Assembly: GCF_051401765.1 (NCBI RefSeq)
Contig: NW_027480494.1
Coordinates: 62,001-126,000, forward strand
Reading direction: 5' to 3'
DNA length: 64,000 bases
Source of the DNA: Calliopsis andreniformis
Taxonomy: Eukaryota > Arthropoda > Insecta > Hymenoptera > Andrenidae
The notes beneath the pieces are model-generated. The model did not search any database. It worked only from the letters and a program-made list of their open reading frames with translations, and was not told where the DNA came from. Both the position numbers and the translations under genes were made by a program. Positions within the stretch are counted from its first letter, which is position 1. The number at the start of each line of letters is the position of its first letter. This document shows positions 11,901 to 25,000 of the stretch, one piece after another.

Positions 11901-14865
11901 AGCCGATGCAGCCATAGCCATAGCCATAGCAGCCATAGCCGTAGCCATAGCAGCCATAGCCATAGCCAATGCAGCCATAACCATAGCCATAGCATCCATA
12001 GCGATAGCCATAGCAGCCGTAGGCAGAGCCAAAGCAACCATAGCTATATCCATAGCAGACACACACATAGCCACAGCCATAGCATCCGTAATCATAGCCA
12101 TAGCCATAGCAGCCAATGCCATAGCCATAGCCATAGCAGCTGTAGCCATTGCCAAAGCGGCCATAGCCATAGCCATAGCAGCCATAGCAATAGCCATAGC
12201 AGCCATAACCACAGCCATAGCAGCCATAGCCATAGCCATAGCAGCCATAGCCATAGCCATAGCCATAGCAGTCATAGCCATAGACATAGCCATAGCAGCT
12301 ATAGCCATAGCCATAGCCATAGCAGACATAGCCATAGCCATAGCAGCCATAGCCATAGCCATACCCATAGCAGCCATAGCCATAGCCATAGCAATCATGG
12401 CCATAGCCAGAGACAAAGCAGCCATAGCCATAGCCACAGCCATAGCAGCCATAGCCATAACCATAGCAGCCATAGCCATAGCCATAGCAGACATAACCAC
12501 AGCCATAGCAGCCATAGCCATAGCCATAGCTGCCATAGGCATGGCCATAGTAGCCAAAGCCATAGCCATAGCAGCCATAGCCATAGACATAGCAGTCATA
12601 GCCATAGCCATAGCTATAGCCATAGCCATAGCAGCCATAGCCATAGCCGATGCAGCCATAGCCATAGCCATAGCAGCCATAGCCGTAGCCATAGCAGCCA
12701 TAGCCATAGCCAATGCAGCCATAACCATAGCCATAGCATCCATAGCGATAGCCATAGCAGCCGTAGGCAGAGCCATAGCAACCATAGCTATATCCATAGC
12801 AGACACACACATAGCCACAGCCATAGCAGCCGTAATCATAGCCATAGCCATAGCACCCAATGCCATAGCCATAGCCATAGCAGCCATAGCGATAGCCATA
12901 GCAGCCATAGCCATAGCCATAGCAGTCATAGCCATAGCCATAGCCATATCAGCCATAGCCATAGCAGCCATAGCCATAGCCATAGCCATAGCCGTAGCAG
13001 CCATAGCCATAGCCATAGCAGCCATAGCCATAGCCATAGCAGCAATAGCCATAGCCAGAGCAGTCATAGCCACAGCCATAGCAGTCATGGCCATAGCCAC
13101 AGCAGCCATAGGCATAGCCATACCCACAGCAGCCATAGCCATAGCCATTGCAGTCATAGCCATAGCCATAGCCATAACAGCCATAGCCATAGCCATAGCC
13201 ATAGCAGCCATAGCCATAGCCATAGCAGCCATAGCAATAGCCATAGCAGACATAACCACAGCCACAGCAGCCATAGCCATAGCCATAGTAGCCATAGCCA
13301 TAGCCATAGCAGCCAGAGCCAGAGCCACAGCAGCCGTAGACATAGCCATAGCCTTAGGGGCCATAGACATAACCATAGCCATAGCAGCCATAGAAATAGC
13401 CATAGCCGCCACAGCCATGGCCATTGTATCTAAAACCATAGCCATAGCAGCCATAGCCAAAGACATAGCCATAGCAGCCATAGCCATAGCCATAGCCATA
13501 GCCATAGCAGCCATAGCCATAGCCATAGCAGACATAGCCATAGCCATAGGCATAGCAGCCGTATCCATAGCCATAGTAGCCATAGCCATAGCCATAGCAG
13601 CCATAGTCGCCATAGCCATAACTATAGCAGCCATAGCCATAGCCATAGCAGACATAGCCATAGCCATAGCCATAGCAGCCGTATCCATAGCCATAGCCAT
13701 AGCAGCCATAGCCATAGCCATTGCAGCCATAGCCATAGCCATAGCAGCCATAGCCATAGCCATACCCATAGCAGCCATAGCCATAGCCATAGCAGTCATG
13801 GCCATAGCCATAGACAAAGCAACCATAGGCATAGCCACAGCCATAGCAGCCATAGCCATAACCATAGCAGCCATAGCCATAGCCATAGCAGACATAACCA
13901 CAGCCATAGCAGCCATAGCCATAGCCATAGCAGCCATAGCCATCGCCATAGCCTTAGCAGCAATAGCCATAGTCATAGCCATAGCCATAGCAGCTATAGC
14001 CATAGCCATAGCCATAGCAGCCACAGCCGTAGCCATAGCAGCCATAGCCATAGCCATAGCAGCCATAGTAGACATAGCCATAGCAATAGCAGCCATAGCC
14101 ATAGCCATAGCAGCCATAGCCATAGCTATAGCAGCCAGAGCCGGAGCCACAGCAGCCGTAGACATAGCCATAGCCTTAGCAGCCATAGCCATAACCATAG
14201 CTATAGCAGCCATAGCCATAGCCGTAGCAGCCATACCCATAGCCATAGCAGCCATAGCAGCCATAGCGATAGCCATAGCAGTCATAGGCATACCCATAGC
14301 AGCCGGAGCCAGAGCCACAGCAGCCGTAGACATAGCCATAGCCTTAGCATTCATAGCCATAACCATAGCCATAGCAGCCATAGCTATAGCCATAGCAGCC
14401 ATAGCGATAGCCATAGCAGCCGTAGGCAGAGCCATAGCAACCATAGATATATCCATAGCAGACACACACATAGCCACAGCCATAGCAGCCATAATCATAG
14501 CCATAGCCATAGCAGCTGTAGCCATTGCCAAAGCGGCCATAGCCATAGCCATAGCAGCCATAGCAATAGCCATAGGAGCCATAACCACAGCCATAGCAGC
14601 CATAGCCATAGCCATAGCAGCCATAGCCATAGCCATAGCAGTCATAGCCATAGACATAGCCATAGCAGCTATAGCCATAGCCATAGCCATAGCAGACATA
14701 GCCATAGCCATAGCAGCCATAATCATAGCCATAGCCATAGCAGCCAATGCCATAGCCATAGCCATAGCAGCTGTAGCCATTGCCAAAGCGGCCATAGCCA
14801 TAGCCACAGCAGCCTTAGCCATAGCCATACCCATAGCAGACATAGCCATAGCCATAGCCATAGCA
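8932..14865. repeat. 5.5-5.9 kb higher-order repeat, copy 1
   Basis: Delimited by the GCCTTGGCC variant at 8932 and its next occurrence at 14866 (5934 bp). Contents in order: an AGCGAGAGCC block, CTTAGCATTC at about 9470, an AGAGCAGTCATAGCC cluster at 9.57-10.0 kb, TACACAGAACC at 11261, punctuation modules at 11452, 12058, 12802 and 14461 (spacings 606, 744, 1659), and the TTGTATCTAAAACC variant at 13424. The same order and spacings are repeated in copy 2. Copy 1 is 407 bp longer because extra 21-mer-family units lie between about 9.5 and 10.25 kb. Confidence 0.92.
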
Positions 14866-16642
14866 GCCTTGGCCGTAGCCATAGTCATAGCAGACATAGC
14901 CATAGCCATAGCCATAGCAGCCATAGCCATGGCCATAGCAGCCGTAGCCATAGCAGCCGCAGCCATAGCCATAGCCATAGCAGCCATTACCATAGCCATT
15001 GCAGCCATAACCACAGCCATAGCAGCCATAGCCATAGCCATAGCAGCCATAGGCATATCCATAGCAGCGAGAGCCAGAGCCGCAGCAGCCGTAGAGATAG
15101 CCATATCCTTAGCAGCCATAGACATAACCATAGCCATAGCAGCCATAGCTATAGCCATAGCTGCCATAGCCATGGCCATAGTAGCCAAAGCCATAGCCAT
15201 AGCAGCCATAGCCATAGACATAGACATAGCCATAGCAGCCATAGCCATAGCCATAGCCATAGCCATAGCAGCCATAGCCATAGCCGTAGCAGCCATAGCC
15301 ATAGCCATAGCAGCCATAGCAGCCATAGCGATAGCCATAGCAGTCATAGGCATACCCATAGCAGCCGGAGCCAGAGCCACAGCAGCCGTAGACGTAGCCA
15401 TAGCCTTAGCATTCATAGCCATAGCCATAGCCATAGCCGTAGCAGCCATAGCCATAGCCATAGCAGCCATAGCCATAGCCATAGCAGCCATAGCCATAGC
15501 CAGAGCAGTCATAGCCACAGCCATAGCAGTCATGGCCATAGCCATAGCCAGAGCAGTCATAGCCACAGCCATAGCAGTCATGGCCATAGCCACAGCAGCC
15601 ATAGGCATAACCATACCCACAGCAGCCATAGCCATAGCCATAGCAGTCATAGCTATAGCCATAGCCATAGCAGTCATAGCCATAGCCATAGCCATAGCAG
15701 CCATAGCCATAGCAGCCATAGCCATAGCCATAGCCATAGCAGCCATAGCCATAGCCATAGCAGCCATAGCAATAGCCATAGCAGCCATAACCACAGCCAT
15801 AGCAGCCATAGCCATAACCATAGCAGCCATAGCCATAGCCATAGCAGCCAGAGCCAGAGCCACAGCAGCCGTAGACATAGCCATAGCCTTGGCAGCCATA
15901 GACATAACCATGGCCATAGCAGCCATAGCCATAGCCATAGCAGCCATAGCCATAGCCATAGCAGCCGTAGCGATAGCCATAGCAGCCATAGGCATACCCA
16001 TAGCAGCCGGAGCCAGAGCCACTGCAGCCGTAGACATAGCCATAGCCTTAGCAGGCATAGCCATAGCCATAGCCATAGCAGCCATAGCCATAGCCATAGC
16101 AGCCATACCAATGGCCATAGTAGCCAAAGCCGTAGCCAAAGCAGCCATAGCCATAGCCATATCCATAGCGGCCATAGCCATAGCCATAGCAGTCATAGCC
16201 ATAGCCATAGCCATAGCAGCCATGGCCATAGCCATAGCCATAGCAGCCATAGCCATAGCCATAGCAGCCATAGCCATAGCCATAGCAGACATAGCCACAG
16301 CCATAGCAGCCATAGTCATAGCCATAGCTGCCATAGGCATAGCCATACCCATAGCAGCCATAGACATAGCCATAGCAGTCATAGCCATAGCCATAGCCAT
16401 AACAGCCATAGCCATAGCCATAGCCATAGCAGCCATAGCCATAGCCATAGCAGCCATAGCAATAGCCATAGCAGCCATAACCACAGCCATAGCAGCCATA
16501 GCCATAGCCATAGCAGTTATAGCCATAGACATAGCCATAGCAGCCATAGCCATAGCCATAGCCATAGCAGACATAGCCATAGCCATAGCAGCCATAGCCA
16601 TAGCCAAACCCATAGCAGCCATAACCACAGCCATAGCAGCCA

Positions 16643-16655
16643 TAGCCCTTAGCCA
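16643..16655. other. One-base net insertion, breaks the triplet register
   Basis: The sequence reads GCCCTTAGCC where the otherwise identical copy 5526 bp upstream reads GCCATAGCC, a net gain of one base. The register of all later units shifts by one, and the offset between the two 5.5-kb copies changes from 5526 to 5527 here. The plus-strand Ala-Ile frame turns into a Ser-His frame at this point. Confidence 0.95.
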
Positions 16656-19600
16656 TAGCAGCCATAGCCATAGCCATAGCAGTTATAGCCATAGACATAG
16701 CCATAGCAGCCATAGCCATAGCCGTAGCCATAGCAGACATAGCGATAGCCGTAGCAGCCGTAGTCATAGCCATAGCCTTAGCAGCCATACACAGAACCAT
16801 AGCCATAGCAGCCATAGCCATAGCCATAGCAGCCATAGTCACAGCCATAGCAGCCATAGCCACAGCCGTAGCAGCCATAGCCATAGCCATAGCAGCCATA
16901 ACCATAGCCATAGCAGCCATAGCGATAGCCATAGCAGCCGTAGGCAGAGCCATAGCAGCCATAGCTATATCCATAGTAGACACACACATAGCCACAGACA
17001 TAGCAGCCATAATCATAGCCATAGCCATAGCAGCCAATGCCATAGCCATAGCCATAGCAGCTGTAGCCACTGCCAAAGCGGCCATAGCCATAGCCACAGC
17101 AGCCTTAGCCATAGCCATAGACACAGCAGCCATAGCCATAGCAGCCGCAGCCATAGCCACAGCCATAGCAGCCATAGCCATAACCATAGCAGCCATAGCC
17201 ATAGCAGACATAACCACAGCCATAGCAGCCATAGCCACAGCCATAGCAGCCATAGCCATAGCCATAGCAGACATAGCCATAGACATAGCCATAGCATCCA
17301 TAGCCATAGCCATAGCCATGGCCATAGCAGCCATAGCCATACCCATAGCAGCCATAGCCATAGCCATAGCAATCATAGCCATAGCCATAGCCATAGCCAT
17401 AGCCATAGCCATAGCAGCCATAGCCATAGCCGATGCAGCCATAGCCATAGCCATAGCAGCCATAGCCGTAGCCATAGCAGCCATAGCCATAGCCAATGCA
17501 GCCATAACCATAGCCATAGCATCCATAGCGATAGCCATAGCAGCCGTAGGCAGAGCCAAAGCAACCATAGCTATATCCATAGCAGACACACACATAGCCA
17601 CAGCCATAGCAGCCGTAATCATAGCCATAGCCATAGCAGCCAATGCCATAGCCATAGCCATAGCAGCTGTAGCCATTGCCAAAGCGGCCATAGCCATAGC
17701 CATAGCAGCCATAGCAATAGCCATAGCAGCCATAACCACAGCCATAGCAGCCATAGCCATAGCCATAGCAGCCATAGCCATAGCCATAGCCATAGCAGTC
17801 ATAGCCATAGACATAGCCATAGCAGCTATAGCCATAGCCATAGCCATAGCAGACATAGCCATAGCCATAGCAGCCATAGCCATAGCCATACCCATAGCAG
17901 CCATAGCCATAGCCATAGCAATCATGGCCATAGCCAGAGACAAAGCAGCCATAGCCATAGCCACAGCCATAGCAGCCATAGCCATAACCATAGCAGCCAT
18001 AGCCATAGCCATAGCAGACATAACCACAGCCATAGCAGCCATAGCCATAGCCATAGCTGCCATAGGCATGGCCATAGTAGCCAAAGCCATAGCCATAGCA
18101 GCCATAGCCATAGACATAGCAGTCATAGCCATAGCCATAGCTATAGCCATAGCCATAGCAGCCATAGCCATAGCCGATGCAGCCATAGCCATAGCCATAG
18201 CAGCCATAGCCGTAGCCATAGCAGCCATAGCCATAGCCAATGCAGCCATAACCATAGCCATAGCATCCATAGCGATAGCCATAGCAGCCGTAGGCAGAGC
18301 CATAGCAACCATAGCTATATCCATAGCAGACACACACATAGCCACAGCCATAGCAGCCGTAATCATAGCCATAGCCATAGCACCCAATGCCATAGCCATA
18401 GCCATAGCAGCCATAGCGATAGCCATAGCAGCCATAGCCATAGCCATAGCAGTCATAGCCATAGCCATAGCCATATCAGCCATAGCCATAGCAGCCATAG
18501 CCATAGCCATAGCCATAGCCGTAGCAGCCATAGCCATAGCCATAGCAGCCATAGCCATAGCCATAGCAGCAATAGCCATAGCCAGAGCAGTCATAGCCAC
18601 AGCCATAGCAGTCATGGCCATAGCCACAGCAGCCATAGGCATAGCCATACCCACAGCAGCCATAGCCATAGCCATTGCAGTCATAGCCATAGCCATAGCC
18701 ATAACAGCCATAGCCATAGCCATAGCCATAGCAGCCATAGCCATAGCCATAGCAGCCATAGCAATAGCCATAGCAGACATAACCACAGCCACAGCAGCCA
18801 TAGCCATAGCCATAGTAGCCATAGCCATAGCCATAGCAGCCAGAGCCAGAGCCACAGCAGCCGTAGACATAGCCATAGCCTTAGGGGCCATAGACATAAC
18901 CATAGCCATAGCAGCCATAGAAATAGCCATAGCCGCCACAGCCATGGCCATTGTATCTAAAACCATAGCCATAGCAGCCATAGCCAAAGACATAGCCATA
19001 GCAGCCATAGCCATAGCCATAGCCATAGCCATAGCAGCCATAGCCATAGCCATAGCAGACATAGCCATAGCCATAGGCATAGCAGCCGTATCCATAGCCA
19101 TAGTAGCCATAGCCATAGCCATAGCAGCCATAGTCGCCATAGCCATAACTATAGCAGCCATAGCCATAGCCATAGCAGACATAGCCATAGCCATAGCCAT
19201 AGCAGCCGTATCCATAGCCATAGCCATAGCAGCCATAGCCATAGCCATTGCAGCCATAGCCATAGCCATAGCAGCCATAGCCATAGCCATACCCATAGCA
19301 GCCATAGCCATAGCCATAGCAGTCATGGCCATAGCCATAGACAAAGCAACCATAGGCATAGCCACAGCCATAGCAGCCATAGCCATAACCATAGCAGCCA
19401 TAGCCATAGCCATAGCAGACATAACCACAGCCATAGCAGCCATAGCCATAGCCATAGCAGCCATAGCCATCGCCATAGCCTTAGCAGCAATAGCCATAGT
19501 CATAGCCATAGCCATAGCAGCTATAGCCATAGCCATAGCCATAGCAGCCACAGCCGTAGCCATAGCAGCCATAGCCATAGCCATAGCAGCCATAGTAGAC

Positions 19601-19773
19601 ATAGCCATAGCAATAGCAGCCATAGCCATAGCCATAGCAGCCATAGCCATAGCTATAGCAGCCAGAGCCGGAGCCACAGCAGCCGTAGACATAGCCATAG
19701 CCTTAGCAGCCATAGCCATAACCATAGCTATAGCAGCCATAGCCATAGCCGTAGCAGCCATACCCATAGCCAT

Positions 19774-19796
19774 AGCAGCCTAAGCAGCCATTGCGA
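19774..19796. other. Clustered substitutions creating an in-frame TAA
   Basis: GCAGCCTAAGCAGCCATTGCG stands where the copy 5527 bp upstream has GCAGCCATAGCAGCCATAGCG written in the same length. ATA has become TAA and a second ATA has become ATT. This is the first stop in the plus-strand Ala-Ile frame (TAA at 19781-19783). Two multi-base changes within 20 bp of an otherwise near-identical copy suggest a local error-prone event or an assembly seam. Confidence 0.85.
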
Positions 19797-20392
19797 TAGC
19801 CATAGCAGTCATAGGCATACCCATAGCAGCCGGAGCCAGAGCCACAGCAGCCGTAGACATAGCCATAGCCTTAGCATTCATAGCCATAACCATAGCCATA
19901 GCAGCCATAGCTATAGCCATAGCAGCCATAGCGATAGCCATAGCAGCCGTAGGCAGAGCCATAGCAACCATAGATATATCCATAGCAGACACACACATAG
20001 CCACAGCCATAGCAGCCATAATCATAGCCATAGCCATAGCAGCTGTAGCCATTGCCAAAGCGGCCATAGCCATAGCCATAGCAGCCATAGCAATAGCCAT
20101 AGGAGCCATAACCACAGCCATAGCAGCCATAGCCATAGCCATAGCAGCCATAGCCATAGCCATAGCAGTCATAGCCATAGACATAGCCATAGCAGCTATA
20201 GCCATAGCCATAGCCATAGCAGACATAGCCATAGCCATAGCGGCCATAATCATAGCCATAGCCATAGCAGCCAATGCCATAGCCATAGCCATAGCAGCTG
20301 TAGCCATTGCCAAAGCGGCCATAGCCATAGCCACAGCAGCCTTAGCCATAGCCATACCCATAGCAGACATAGCCATAGCCATAGCCATAGCA

Positions 20393-21071
20393 GCCTTGGC
20401 CGTAGCCATAGTCATAGCAGACATAGCCATAGCCATAGCCATAGCAGCCATAGCCATGGCCATAGCAGCCGTAGCCATAGCAGCCGCAGCCATAGCCATA
20501 GCCATAGCAGCCATTACCATAGCCATTGCAGCCATAACCACAGCCATAGCAGCCATAGCCATAGCCATAGCAGCCATAGGCATATCCATAGCAGCGAGAG
20601 CCAGAGCCGCAGCAGCCGTAGAGATAGCCATATCCTTAGCAGCCATAGACATAACCATAGCCATAGCAGCCATAGCTATAGCCATAGCTGCCATAGCCAT
20701 GGCCATAGTAGCCAAAGCCATAGCCATAGCAGCCATAGCCATAGACATAGACATAGCCATAGCAGCCATAGCCATAGCCATAGCCATAGCCATAGCAGCC
20801 ATAGCCATAGCCGTAGCAGCCATAGCCATAGCCATAGCAGCCATAGCAGCCATAGCGATAGCCATAGCAGTCATAGGCATACCCATAGCAGCCGGAGCCA
20901 GAGCCACAGCAGCCGTAGACGTAGCCATAGCCTTAGCATTCATAGCCATAGCCATAGCCATAGCCGTAGCAGCCATAGCCATAGCCATAGCAGCCATAGC
21001 CATAGCCATAGCAGCCATAGCCATAGCCAGAGCAGTCATAGCCACAGCCATAGCAGTCATGGCCATAGCCA
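20393..21071. repeat. 5.5-kb higher-order repeat, partial copy 3
   Basis: Starts with GCCTTGGCC at 20393 and matches 14866-15544 at offset 5527, including the AGCAGCCATTACC variant, GTAGACGTAGCC and the CTTAGCATTC variant at about 20932. At 21072 it departs from copy 2 and instead follows the longer form of copy 1 (about 9600 onward). The higher-order periodicity then breaks down into background between about 21.15 and 22.08 kb. Confidence 0.85.
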
Positions 21072-22084
21072 CAGCAGCCATAGCCATAGCCATAACAGCC
21101 ATAGCCATAGCCAGAGCAGTCATAGCCACAGCCATAGCAGTCATGGCCATAGCCACAGCAGCCATAGCCATAGCCATAGCAGCCATAGCCATAGCCATAG
21201 CAGCCATAGCAATAGCCATAGCAGCCATAACCACAGCCATAGCAGCCATAGCCATAGCAGCCATAGCCATAGCCATAGCAGCCATAGCAATAGCCATAGC
21301 AGCCATAACCACAGCCATAGCAGCCATAGCCATAGCCATAGCAGCCGTAGCGATAGCCATATCCATAGCGGCCATAGCCATAGCCATAGCAGTCATAGCC
21401 ATAGCCATAGCCATAGCAGCCATGGCCATAGCCATAGCCATAGCAGCCATAGCCATAGCCATAGCAGCCATAGCCATAGCCATAGCCATAGCAGCCATAC
21501 CAATGGCCATAGTAGCCAAAGCCGTAGCCATAGCAGCCATAGCCATAGCCATATCCATAGCGGCCATAGCCATAGCCATAGCAGTCATAGCCATAGCCAT
21601 AGCCATAGCAGCCATGGCCATAGCCATAGCCATAGCAGCCATAGCCATAGCCATAGCAGCCATAGCCATAGCCATAGCAGACATAGCCACAGCCATAGCA
21701 GCCATAGTCATAGCCATAGCTGCCATAGGCATAGCCATACCCATAGCAGCCATAGACATAGCCATAGCAGTCATAGCCATAGCCATAGCCATAACAGCCA
21801 TAGCCATAGCCATAGCCATAGCAGCAATAGCCATAGCCATAGCAGCCATAGCAATAGCCATAGCAGCCATAACCACAGCCATAGCAGCCATAGCCATAGC
21901 CATAGCAGCCATAGCCATAGCCATAGCAGTTATAGCCATAGACATAGCCATAGCAGCCATAGCCATAGCCATAGCCATAGCAGACATAGCCATAGCCATA
22001 GCAGCCATAGCCATAACCATAGCAGCCATAGCCATAGCCAGAGCAGTCATAGCCACAGCCATAGCAGTCATGGCCATAGCCACA
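21072..22084. repeat. Background and rearranged stretch between higher-order blocks
   Basis: Hexamer/nonamer background with two near-duplicate short pieces containing AGCAATAGCCATAGCAGCC followed by ATAACCACAGCC (near 21210 and 21290) and two copies of the GCGGCC-type segment (near 21370 and 21560). The ATACCAATGGCC variant near 21498 links it to 10.6, 16.1 and 24.2 kb. Nothing gene-like is visible. Confidence 0.75.
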
Positions 22085-25000
22085 GCAGCCATAGCCGTAG
22101 CCATAGCAGCCATAGCCATAGCCAATCCAGCCATAACCATAGCCATAGCATCCATAGCGATAGCCATAGCAGCCGTAGGCAGAGCCATAGCAACCATAGC
22201 TATATCCATAGCAGACACACACATAGCCACAGCCATAGCAGCCATAATCATAGCCATAGCCATAGCAGCCAATGCCATAGCCATAGCCATAGCAGCTGTA
22301 GCCATTGCCAAAGCGGCCATAGCCATAGCCACAGCAGCCTTAGCCATAGCCATACCCATAGCAGACATAGCCATAGCCATAGCCATAGCAGCCTTGGCCG
22401 TAGCCATAGTCATAGCAGACATAGCCATAGCCATAGCCATAGCAGCCATAGCCATAGCCATAGCAGCCGTAGCCATAGCAGCCGCAGCCATAGCCATAGC
22501 CATAGCAGCCATTGCCATAGCCATTGCAGCCATAACCACAGCCATAGCAGCCATAGCCATAGCCATAGCAGCCATAGGCATATCCATAGCAGCGAGAGCT
22601 AGAGCCGCAGCAGCCGTAGAGATAGCCATATCCTTAGCAGCCATAGACATAACCATAGCCATAGCAGCCATAGCTATAGCCATAGCTGCCATAGCCATGG
22701 CCATAGTAGCCATAGCCATAGCCATAGCAGCCATAGCCATAGACATAGACATAGCCATAGCAGCCATAGCCATAGCCATAGCCATAGCCATAGCAGCCAT
22801 AGCCATAGCCGTAGCAGCCATAGCCATAGCCATAGCAGCCATAGCAGCCATAGCGATAGCCATAGCAGTCATAGGCATACCCATAGCAGCCGGAGCCAGA
22901 GCCACATCAGCCGTAGACATAGCCATAGCCTTAGCATTCATAGCCATAGCCATAGCCATAGCCGTAGCAGCCATAGCCATAGCCATAGCAGCCATAGCCA
23001 TAACCATAGCAGCCATAGCCATAGCCAGAGCAGTCATAGCCACAGCCATAGCAGTCATGGCCATAGCCACAGCAGCCATAGCCATAGCCATAGCAGCCAT
23101 AGCCATAGCCAGAGCTGTCATAGCCACAGCCATAGCAGTCATGGCCATAGCCACAGCAGCCATAGGCATAGCCATACCCACAGCAGCCATAGCCATAGCC
23201 ATAGCAGTCATAGCTATAGCCATAGCAGCCATAGCGATAGCCGCAGCAGCCATAGCCATAGCCATAGCAGCCATAGCAGCCATAGCGATAGCCATAGCAG
23301 TCATAGGCATACCCATAGCAGCCGGAGCCAGAGCCACAGCAGCCGTAGACATAGCCATAGCCTTAGCATTCATAGCCATAGCCATAGCCGTAGCCATAGC
23401 AGCCATAGCCATAGCCATAGCCATAACAGCCATAGCCATACCAGCCATAGCCATAGCCATAGCCATAGCCATAGCCGTAGCAGCCATAGCCATAGCCATA
23501 GCAGCCATAGCCATAGCCATAGCAGCCATAGCCATAGCCAGAGCAGTCATAGCCACAGCCATAGCAGTCATGGCCATAGCCACAGCAGCCATAGGCATAG
23601 CCATACCCACAGCAGCCATACCCATAGCCATAGCAGTCATAGCTATAGCCATAGCCATAGCAGCCATAGCCATAGCCATAGCCATAGCAGCCGTAGCCAT
23701 AGCCATAGCAGACATAGCCATAGCCATACCCATAGCAGCCATAGCCATAGCCATAGCCGTCATAGCCATAGCCACAGCCATAGCAGCCATAGCCATAGCC
23801 ATAGCCATAGCAGCCATAGCCATAGCCATAGCAGCCATAGCAATAGCCATAGCAGCCATAACCACAGCCATAGCAGCCATAGCCATAGCCATAGCAGCCA
23901 TAGCCATAGCCATAGCAGCCAGAGCCAGAGCCACAGCAGCCGTAGACATAGCCATAGCCTTGGCAGCCATAGACATAACCATGGCCATAGCAGCCATAGC
24001 CATAGCCATAGCAGCCATAGCCATAGCCATAGCAGCCGTAGCGATAGCCATAGCAGCCATAGGCATACCCATAGCAGCCGGAGCCAGAGCCACTGCAGCC
24101 GTAGACATAGCCATAGCCTTAGCAGGCATAGCCATAGCCATAGCCATAGCAGCCATAGCCATAGCCATAGCAGCCATACCAATGGCCATAGTAGCCAAAG
24201 CCGTAGCCATAGCAGCCATAGCCATAGCCATATCCATAGCGGCCATAGCCATAGCCATAGCAGTCATAGCCATAGCCATAGCCATAGCAGCCATGGCCAT
24301 AGCCATAGCCATAGCAGCCATAGCCATAGCCATAGCAGCCATAGCCATAGCCATAGCAGACATAGCCACAGCCATAGCAGCCATAGTCATAGCCATAGCT
24401 GCCATAGGCATAGCCATACCCATAGCAGCCACAGACATAGCCATAGCAGTCATAGCCATAGCCATAGCCATAACAGCCATAGCCATAGCCATAGCCATAG
24501 CCATAGCAGCCATAGCCATAGCCATAGCAGCCATAGCAATAGCCATAGCAGCCATAACCACAGCCATAGCAGCCATAGCCATAGCCATAGCAGCCATAGC
24601 CATAGCCATAGCAGTTATAGCCATAGACATAGCCATAGCTGCCATAGCCATAGCCATAGCCATAGCAGACATAGCCATAGCCATAGCAGCCATAGCCATA
24701 GCCAAACCCATAGCAGCCATAACCACAGCCATAGCAGCCATAGCCATAGCCATAGCAGCCATAGCCATAGCCATAGCAGTTATATCCATAGACATAGCCA
24801 TAGCAGCCATAGCCATAGCCATAGCCATAGCAGACATAGCGATAGCCGTAGCAGCCGTAGTCATAGCCATAGCCATAGCAGCCATAACCATAGCCATAGC
24901 AGCCATAGCGATAGCCATAGCAGCAGTAGGCAGAGCCATAGCAGCCATAGCTATATCCATAGTAGACACACACATAGCCACAGACATAGCAGCCATAATC

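Larger units (their letters stand above)
1..16648 (+). other. Stop-free Ala-Ile register, probably not a gene
   Basis: From base 1 the plus strand reads Ala-Ile dipeptides (GCC ATA, with GCA GCC at nonamers) without a stop to 16648. It then continues in a Ser-His register to a TAA at 18958-18960. The first ATG is at 499, but it comes from the ATGGCC variant and has no visible ribosome-binding site or promoter. No single substitution turns GCC, GCA or ATA into a stop, so openness carries no coding signal. The product would be an Ala/Ile polymer with no domain, signal peptide or known family. I infer it is non-coding; an unusual low-complexity protein cannot be strictly excluded. Confidence 0.8.
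14866..20392. repeat. 5.5-5.9 kb higher-order repeat, copy 2
   Basis: Runs from GCCTTGGCC at 14866 to that at 20393 (5527 bp). Bases 15708-21071 match 10182-15544 at an offset of 5526, which becomes 5527 after a one-base insertion near 16648. TACACAGAACC at 16788 and punctuation modules at 16979, 17585, 18329 and 19988 all sit exactly 5527 bp from their copy 1 counterparts. By eye I find only a handful of substitutions in about 5.3 kb, for example near 15815 (ATAACC for ATAGCC), near 17616, around 19774-19790 and near 20245. Copy 2 lacks about 54 bp near 15545 that copies 1 and 3 keep. Confidence 0.93.

Noticed and set aside
16653..18960. A His-Ser-rich metal-binding protein from the Ser-His register downstream of the 16648 shift.
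   Set aside because: It appears only because of a single-base shift and uses AGC and CAT codons that cannot become stops by one change. The same DNA in the sister copy reads Ala-Ile.
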